Assembly (NCBI RefSeq): GCF_008711155.1
Contig: NZ_VUYQ01000011.1
Coordinates: 19,348-83,347, forward strand
From: Dechloromonas sp. CZR5
Lineage (GTDB): Bacteria; Pseudomonadota; Gammaproteobacteria; Burkholderiales; Rhodocyclaceae
Direction of reading: 5' to 3'
DNA: 64,000 nt
Shown here in pieces: positions 59,132 to 64,000 of the stretch. How positions within the stretch are numbered: position 1 is the stretch's first letter; each line of letters starts with the position of its first letter. The position numbers and the translations under genes were made by a program. The notes under the pieces are model-generated. The model did not search any database and was not told the origin of the DNA. It saw only the letters and a list, made by a program, of their open reading frames with translations.

Positions 59132-59545
59132 ATGAGCAACCCGAAAACCGTCCTCGTCCTCTGCACCGGCAACTCGTGTCGCTCCCAGATGGGCGAAGCC
59201 ATCCTGAATCACGACCTGTCCGGCCTTGTGCGTGGCATCTCTGCCGGCACCAGCCCACAGCCCAAGGTGGCCGACGGCGCCATCGAAGCCCTGAAGCTGG
59301 CTGGCCTGCCGACCGATGGTTTGCATTCCAAGACCGTCGAAGACGTCATGGACCAGGACATCGACTTGGTGGTTAGCGTCTGCGACAACGCCAAGGAAAC
59401 CTGTCCCATCTTCCCGCGTCCGGTGAAGCGTATCCACGTCGGTTTCCACGACCCGCACGGCGAGCAGCTAGAAAGCTTCCTGGCCGTCCGTGACGACATC
59501 CGCGCTCGCCTGGTGCCGGCCGTCCGCGAAGCCCTGGGTCTGTAA
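59132..59545 (+). CDS. arsC: Arsenate reductase, thioredoxin-coupled LMW-PTPase type
   Basis: A 137-residue reductase converting arsenate to arsenite. P-loop C11-T-G-N-S-C-R17, redox cysteines C84 and C91 (VSVCDNAKETCP), so the disulphide cascade of the S. aureus/B. subtilis type, regenerated by thioredoxin. It follows arsR by 5 bp and precedes acr3. Confidence 0.94.
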   Translation: MSNPKTVLVLCTGNSCRSQMGEAILNHDLSGLVRGISAGTSPQPKVADGAIEALKLAGLPTDGLHSKTVEDVMDQDIDLVVSVCDNAKETCPIFPRPVKRIHVGFHDPHGEQLESFLAVRDDIRARLVPAVREALGL

Positions 59546-59554
59546 GGAGTCCTC

Positions 59555-60631
59555 ATGTCTGCTGTTCAATGTGAAGTCACCGCCAAGGTCGCCGCCGGCG
59601 CACCAATGAGCGTCTTCGAGCGTTACCTGACGGTCTGGGTGTTTCTCTGCATCATCGCCGGTATCGCTGCCGGACAGATGGCGCCTGGCGTGTTCCAGGC
59701 CATCGGTCACATGGAGGTCGCGCAGGTAAACCTGCCGGTCGGCCTGCTCATCTGGGTCATGATTATCCCGATGCTGGTCAAGGTCGATTTCGGGGCCTTG
59801 CATGAGGTGAAGCAGCACGTTCGCGGTATCGGCGTGACGCTGTTCGTGAATTGGCTGGTCAAGCCATTCTCCATGGCTTTCCTGGGCTGGCTGTTCGTTC
59901 GTAACCTGTTCGCACCCATGCTGCCTGCTGACCAGCTGGACAGCTACATTGCCGGCCTCATTCTGTTGGCGGCGGCGCCCTGTACCGCCATGGTCTTTGT
60001 CTGGAGCCGGCTGTCCAACGGCGACCCGCTGTTCACGCTGTCACAGGTGGCGATGAACGACAGCATCATGGTCTTCGCTTTCGCACCCATCGTCGCCTTC
60101 CTGCTCGGCATCTCGTCCATCACCGTTCCTTGGGACACGCTGCTGACCTCGGTCGTTCTCTACATCGTGATTCCGGTCGTCCTCGCCCAGCTTTGGCGTA
60201 AGGCCCTGCTGGCCAAGGGGCAGGCAGCCTTCGATGCCGCCATGGCCAAGATTGGCCCGTGGTCCATCTCGGCGCTGCTGGCGACCCTGGTGCTGCTCTT
60301 CGCCTTCCAGGGCGAAGCCATCATCAAGCAGCCGCTGGTCATTGCGCTGCTCGCCGTGCCCATCCTCATCCAGGTGTTCTTCAACTCGGCACTGGCCTAC
60401 TGGCTGAACAAGGTGGTCGGTGAGAAGCACAACGTCGCTTGTCCGTCGGCACTCATTGGGGCTTCGAACTTCTTCGAGCTGGCCGTGGCTGCTGCCATCA
60501 GCCTGTTCGGATTTGAGTCAGGCGCTGCGCTCGCAACCGTCGTCGGCGTCCTCATCGAGGTGCCGGTCATGCTGCTGGTGGTGAAAGTCGTCAATGCATC
60601 CAAGGGCTGGTACGAAGCCCAAAACGCGTAA
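59555..60631 (+). CDS. acr3: ACR3-family arsenite efflux permease
   Basis: A 358-residue, 10-TM arsenite carrier of the ACR3 family (not ArsB). LPVGLLIWVMIIPMLVKVDFGAL and AAAPCTAMVFVWSRLSNGDPLFTL contain the conserved TM4 Cys essential for transport; SALIGASNFFELAVAAAISLFG is TM9. It extrudes As(III) from the cytoplasm, alone or energised by ArsA. Confidence 0.94.
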   Translation: MSAVQCEVTAKVAAGAPMSVFERYLTVWVFLCIIAGIAAGQMAPGVFQAIGHMEVAQVNLPVGLLIWVMIIPMLVKVDFGALHEVKQHVRGIGVTLFVNWLVKPFSMAFLGWLFVRNLFAPMLPADQLDSYIAGLILLAAAPCTAMVFVWSRLSNGDPLFTLSQVAMNDSIMVFAFAPIVAFLLGISSITVPWDTLLTSVVLYIVIPVVLAQLWRKALLAKGQAAFDAAMAKIGPWSISALLATLVLLFAFQGEAIIKQPLVIALLAVPILIQVFFNSALAYWLNKVVGEKHNVACPSALIGASNFFELAVAAAISLFGFESGAALATVVGVLIEVPVMLLVVKVVNASKGWYEAQNA

Positions 60632-60641
60632 GGAGAGAATC

Positions 60642-61007
60642 ATGAAAAAGCTCGAAGTGTTTGACCCCGCCATGTGTTGTTCCACGGGTGTTTGTGGCGT
60701 CGATGTTGACCCGGTGCTGGCCCAGTTCGCGGCCGACCTGAAATGGGTCGAAGAGCACAGCATCACCGTTGAGCGCCACAACCTCGGCCAGGAGCCGCAG
60801 GCCTTTGCCGCTAACCCGGCCGTGGTCAAGGAAATGGAAGCAGGCATGGACCGCCTGCCCATCCTGGCCGTGGACGGCCACATCGTCTCCACCGGCATGT
60901 ATCCGTCGCGTGCCCAATTGGCCCAAAAGCTGGGCATCACGCTGACGACCGCCGAGAAGCCGCATATCAAGGCAGGTGGCTGCGGCTGCAAGCCGGGAAC
61001 CTGCTGA
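60642..61007 (+). CDS. arsD: ArsD arsenite metallochaperone
   Basis: A 121-residue chaperone that hands As(III) to ArsA. The binding cysteines C12-C13 and C18 are present (DPAMCCSTGVCGV), as is a C-terminal Cys cluster (AGGCGCKPGTC). AGGAG precedes ATG 60642; the upstream-extended frame overlapping acr3 is not used. Confidence 0.94.
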   Translation: MKKLEVFDPAMCCSTGVCGVDVDPVLAQFAADLKWVEEHSITVERHNLGQEPQAFAANPAVVKEMEAGMDRLPILAVDGHIVSTGMYPSRAQLAQKLGITLTTAEKPHIKAGGCGCKPGTC

Positions 61008-61021
61008 AAGAGGAGCCAATC

Positions 61022-62773
61022 ATGTCGCTGCCCAACATCCAGACCCGCTACTTGTTCTTCACGGGCAAGGGCGGCGTCGGTAAAACATCGCTCTCCTGTG
61101 CCACAGGCCTAGCACTGACCGAAGTTGGCAAGAAGGTGCTCATCGTCAGCACCGACCCAGCCTCCAACCTGGACGAGGTACTGGGTGCGGGGCTGAGTCA
61201 GTCGCCGACCGCCATTCCAGGCGCACCGGGACTATTCGCTTTGAACATTGACCCAGAAGCGGCAGCGCAAGCTTACCGGGAGCGGATGGTGGGACCGTAC
61301 CGCGGCATCCTGCCCGCGGCGGCCATTCAGAGCATGGAGGAACAATTCTCGGGTGCCTGTACCGTCGAGATTGCGGCCTTCGACGAGTTCTCGAAGCTGC
61401 TCGGTGACCCGGCGGCAACGGCCGAGTTCGACCATGTCATCTTCGACACAGCACCCACCGGCCATACGCTGCGCCTGCTGACCTTGCCTTCGGCCTGGGA
61501 CGAGTTCATCTCATCTTCGACTGGCGGTGCTTCCTGCCTCGGCCCCCTGGCAGGCCTGGAGAAGCAGAAGGCCTTGTACGCCGCGACGGTGGCTCGCCTG
61601 TCCAGCGCCGCCGAGACGACCGTTGTCCTAGTCGCCCGTGCCGACACGGCATCGTTGCGTGAGGCCAACCGTACCCGCCTTGAACTGACCGACCTTGGCA
61701 TTCGCAACCAGACCCTGGTCATCAATGGCTTGTTCTCTGGCGACACGGCTGGCGATGCTATTGCGACGGCCATGGTGGCACGCGCCTCCACGGCCATTGA
61801 AACCATGCCACCAGAACTCGCCGGCTTGCCGCAAACACGCATCCCCTTCCTGCCCCGCGGCACGGTGGGTCTGGATGCCCTGCGCGAGATGGCGCATCCC
61901 GAGACAGTCATGGCACCGACCGGTAACGTCATGCCGGAAACCTCGTTGCCGCCCAAGCTTCGCGGTCTTGTCGAGGACATTGCATCAACGGGGCATGGGG
62001 TCATCATGACCATGGGCAAAGGCGGCGTGGGTAAGACGACGGTGGCGGCCGCTATCGCTGTTGCGCTGGCCAAGAAAGGCCACAAGGTGGTGCTGTCCAC
62101 GACCGACCCGGCAGCCCACACGGCGGCAGCCATTGATGGCGTCGTGCCCGGACTTGCGGTAACACGCATTGACCCCGCTCAGGAAGTGAAGCAATACACC
62201 GAGGAGGTGTTGGCCAAGGCTGGCCAGCATCTTGATGCAGGCGGCCGCGCCATGCTCGAAGAGGACCTGCGTTCGCCTTGCACCGAAGAGATTGCCGTCT
62301 TCCGGGCGTTCGCCCGCACGGTCGATGAAGGCAAGGAGGGCTTCGTGGTGCTAGATACTGCACCCACCGGCCACACCATCCTCTTGCTGGATGCTGCCGA
62401 GGCCTATCACCGGGAAGTCATGCGGACCCAGGGTGACATGCCCGAGGCCGTGCTCCAATTGCTACCTCGGCTGCGCGACCCCAGCTATACCCGTGTACTT
62501 ATCGTGACACTGCCCGAAGCCACGCCTGTCCATGAAGCTGAACGCCTAAGCGCCGACCTAGCTCGAGCCGGCATTGCGCCCTGTGCGTGGGTCATCAACC
62601 AATCGCTGTTGGCCAGCGGCACAAGGCATCCTATTCTCTGCCAGCGTGGCGCTTACGAGGTGCCTTTCATTCGTCGAGTCACCGACTACCTATCTCAGCA
62701 AACGGCTCTGATACCGTGGTTAGCAGAGGCGCCTATCGGTGCGATTGGACTGGGGCAAGTAATTAGCCAATAG
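61022..62773 (+). CDS. arsA: ArsA arsenite-stimulated ATPase
   Basis: A 583-residue tandem ATPase with two deviant Walker-A loops (FTGKGGVGKTS at 15-22; MGKGGVGKTT at about 332-339) and two DTAPTGHT signatures. The three As(III)-binding cysteines are in SGACTVEIAAFDE, GGASCLGPLAG and RSPCTEEIAVF. It turns efflux into an ATP-driven pump. ACR3 paired with ArsA and ArsD is less usual than ArsB with ArsA but known. Last gene of the operon. Confidence 0.95.
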   Translation: MSLPNIQTRYLFFTGKGGVGKTSLSCATGLALTEVGKKVLIVSTDPASNLDEVLGAGLSQSPTAIPGAPGLFALNIDPEAAAQAYRERMVGPYRGILPAAAIQSMEEQFSGACTVEIAAFDEFSKLLGDPAATAEFDHVIFDTAPTGHTLRLLTLPSAWDEFISSSTGGASCLGPLAGLEKQKALYAATVARLSSAAETTVVLVARADTASLREANRTRLELTDLGIRNQTLVINGLFSGDTAGDAIATAMVARASTAIETMPPELAGLPQTRIPFLPRGTVGLDALREMAHPETVMAPTGNVMPETSLPPKLRGLVEDIASTGHGVIMTMGKGGVGKTTVAAAIAVALAKKGHKVVLSTTDPAAHTAAAIDGVVPGLAVTRIDPAQEVKQYTEEVLAKAGQHLDAGGRAMLEEDLRSPCTEEIAVFRAFARTVDEGKEGFVVLDTAPTGHTILLLDAAEAYHREVMRTQGDMPEAVLQLLPRLRDPSYTRVLIVTLPEATPVHEAERLSADLARAGIAPCAWVINQSLLASGTRHPILCQRGAYEVPFIRRVTDYLSQQTALIPWLAEAPIGAIGLGQVISQ

Positions 62774-62911
62774 CGAAGCCTGTTAGTTTAGTTATATACA
62801 AGGGTTAACATAACGAACTTCACCTGGGCTCGGCTTGGCGAAGCCAAACGAGCCAGGAGACAAGCGAAGCGCGTCAGATTCTCAGCGAGGCTTTCAAACC
62901 ATTCCGAGATT

Positions 62912-62923
62912 TACTATGGACAT
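62912..62923 (+). repeat. Direct repeat, right copy (putative attR core)
   Basis: TACTATGGACAT, identical to 53152-53163. The ATG inside this repeat is the probable start codon of the alpha/beta hydrolase gene, so insertion here would separate the hydrolase from its native promoter. Confidence 0.55.
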
Positions 62924-63863
62924 TAACAATCCGAAAAGCGAAAAAAAGACGGCACTCCATGGACATCCGGAAAAGGTGGCCAACTCCCCTAACCATGCGG
63001 ATTCTGAGCACGTCCATAGAGTGGTATCTGACTCCTGGCTTGCCGATGACGGCGCAAAAATCCACCTCAAAATTTCTGGGGAAGGATCGCCATTGATCAT
63101 GCTGCATGGCTGGACATCCAGTCATCAGGAATGGTTTCCCTTTCTTGGTACTCTCAATCCCCGGCACAGGGTCTATCGCTGGGATGCTCGTGGACATGGC
63201 GGCCACGATCTCGGCGGCAAGACACCACCGACGGCTCAGCGCATGGCACGAGACCTGGCCAATCTGATCGACCACTACGAGATTGAAAACGCCACTGCGG
63301 TTGGGCACTCGATGGGCGCCCTGACGCTCTGGCAATACATACGCGATTTCGGTACCCAAGCCTTTTCACGTGTCTGCTTCATCGACCAATCACCCAAACT
63401 GGTAACCGATCCGGATTGGAATCACGGCATTTATGGAAACTTTGACGAAGCCCGGTCCAAAGAAATGATGTCGTGGCTGAACGAAGATTTTGCCGAGGCC
63501 GTGCTGAAATTGACGGCTTTCGGCCTCAATGCGCGCGCTCGCGAAAAATATCTTGCCGGTGCAAGCGGTTGGGAAAAGTCCAGGGCCGCGCTGCGGGCGC
63601 AGGAACCAGGGCCGTTGATTGATTGTTGGGCCAGTCTCACGGCAGCGGACTATCGGGATGTTCTATCGAAAATCGATATTCCGGCAATGCTTGTTTATGG
63701 TGGTGAAAGCAACTTCTATCGACTGGACACCGCGCGATTCGTTGCGGAACAGATTCCCGACGCAATACTTCACATCTACGAAGGCACCGACCATTCGCCT
63801 CACCAATGGCAACGCGAACGCTTTGCACACGACCTCATGGCCTTCATCGATCAGTTCGATTAA
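62916..63863 (+). CDS. Alpha/beta hydrolase
   Basis: A 315-residue alpha/beta-hydrolase-fold enzyme. Oxyanion loop LIMLHGWTSSHQEW, nucleophile elbow GHSMG (ATAVGHSMGALTLWQY), acid region PAMLVYGGESNFY and catalytic His in EGTDHSPH. It resembles non-haem peroxidases and esterases of this fold; the reaction is unknown. The start ATG 62916 lies in the 12-bp repeat and the first about 45 residues are non-conserved, so a later start is possible. A longer frame from 62835 runs into probable element sequence. Confidence 0.8.
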   Translation: MDINNPKSEKKTALHGHPEKVANSPNHADSEHVHRVVSDSWLADDGAKIHLKISGEGSPLIMLHGWTSSHQEWFPFLGTLNPRHRVYRWDARGHGGHDLGGKTPPTAQRMARDLANLIDHYEIENATAVGHSMGALTLWQYIRDFGTQAFSRVCFIDQSPKLVTDPDWNHGIYGNFDEARSKEMMSWLNEDFAEAVLKLTAFGLNARAREKYLAGASGWEKSRAALRAQEPGPLIDCWASLTAADYRDVLSKIDIPAMLVYGGESNFYRLDTARFVAEQIPDAILHIYEGTDHSPHQWQRERFAHDLMAFIDQFD

Positions 63864-63924
63864 TTATTGCCGCGGCAAACTGAAGGCAGCGTGAGCTGAT
63901 CAGGTTTTTCTTCTTGTAAAAGTT

Positions 63925-63959
63925 AAAAACCCCGTTACTGGATTAGTAACGGGGTTTTT
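63925..63959. terminator. Bidirectional rho-independent terminator (rRNA operon / hydrolase)
   Basis: AAAAACCCCGTTACT (63925-63939) and AGTAACGGGGTTTTT (63945-63959) are perfect complements with loop GGATT. The run of A on one side and T on the other makes it active in both directions: for the rRNA operon arriving on the minus strand and the hydrolase on the plus strand. Confidence 0.92.
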
Positions 63960-63965
63960 GAATGG

Positions 63966-64000
63966 GAGTCTGGCGTTGACCTACTTTCGCGAGCGGAAGC
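63966..64000 (-). rRNA. rrf: 5S ribosomal RNA, 3' end (partial)
   Basis: On the minus strand the last bases read GCGAAAGTAGGTCAACGCCAGACT, matching the conserved 3' end of bacterial 5S rRNA (GAAAGTAGGTCATCGCCAG). The gene and the rest of the rRNA operon lie beyond the window. The exact 3' boundary is approximate. The strong terminator follows immediately. Confidence 0.85.

Larger units (their letters stand above)
53152..62923. mobile_element. Putative recombinase-trio element carrying an arsenic resistance operon
   Basis: About 9.8 kb bounded by the 12-bp direct repeat TACTATGGACAT (53152-53163 and 62912-62923). Inside are three consecutive overlapping tyrosine recombinases, a small coiled-coil protein and arsR-arsC-acr3-arsD-arsA, all on the plus strand. 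The recombinase part is visibly AT-richer than the chromosome while the ars part is GC-rich, pointing to a composite origin. The organisation recalls Tn554-like and RIT-type site-specific elements, which leave a short shared core at each end. The boundaries are inferred from the repeat alone. Confidence 0.6.

Noticed and set aside
62835..62915. N-terminal extension of the alpha/beta hydrolase from a TTG start
   Set aside because: It lies on the element side of the right repeat, is low-quality coding sequence and adds nothing family-like.

Overview
The window looks like a chromosomal segment of a high-GC betaproteobacterium. The gene content (IspB-type prenyl synthase beside tRNA-Pro, multicomponent phenol hydroxylase, homoprotocatechuate and aromatic amine pathways, and the end of a 5S rRNA) suggests a Rhodocyclales member such as Dechloromonas/Azonexus. 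That placement is inferred from content, not from a search.

Layout. 1-11.4 kb holds general functions, nearly all on the minus strand: the end of an isochorismatase-like hydrolase, a hybrid sensor kinase coupled to a solute-binding lipoprotein, an ArgD-like aminotransferase, a CNNM/CorC-type CBS protein, two small ORFs, a GlcG-like protein, two MFS exporters and a MAPEG protein. 11.4-22.7 kb is one long minus-strand operon for homoprotocatechuate (3,4-dihydroxyphenylacetate) meta-cleavage: TRAP transporter dctPQM, hpaG1, hpaG2, hpaE, two tandem hpaD, hpaF, hpaH, hpaI and gabD. 23.3-31.3 kb is a second minus-strand operon: DUF1329, DUF1302, RND/MMPL, YCF48-like and an arylacetaldehyde-type dehydrogenase. 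A dead TetR gene and a lower-GC islet of three unknown genes follow (31.5-33.9 kb). 34.1-38.9 kb is an aromatic amine dehydrogenase operon (aauBEDA, two cytochromes c, a membrane protein). 40.2-47.9 kb carries an EutR-like AraC gene, a six-subunit diiron phenol-hydroxylase-type operon (dmpKLMNOP order), an HpaA-like AraC activator and a divergent HpaR-like MarR gene. 47.9-53.0 kb is housekeeping: tRNA-Pro(CGG), ispB, an HPt/HD-GYP protein, tcdA, corA and an MBL-fold protein. 53.15-62.92 kb is a probable integrated element: three tyrosine recombinases, a small coiled-coil partner and an arsRC-acr3-arsDA operon, flanked by a 12-bp direct repeat. The window ends with an alpha/beta hydrolase, a terminator and the 3' end of a 5S rRNA gene on the minus strand.

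How the genes fit together. AauBA would deaminate tyramine or phenethylamine-type amines to arylacetaldehydes. The aldehyde dehydrogenase would give (4-hydroxy)phenylacetate, a hydroxylase would give homoprotocatechuate, and HpaD-E-F-G-H-I plus GabD would finish at pyruvate and succinate. No flavin-type HpaBC hydroxylase is present. Instead the diiron hydroxylase operon sits directly behind an HpaA-type activator and next to HpaR, so it is the best candidate for the missing 3-hydroxylation step. HpaR-type palindromes (TAACATGTTA) occur in front of both hpaR and the hpa operon. A separate motif (CCGATTYTTGATA) links the aau operon, its divergent binding-protein gene and the DUF1329 operon.
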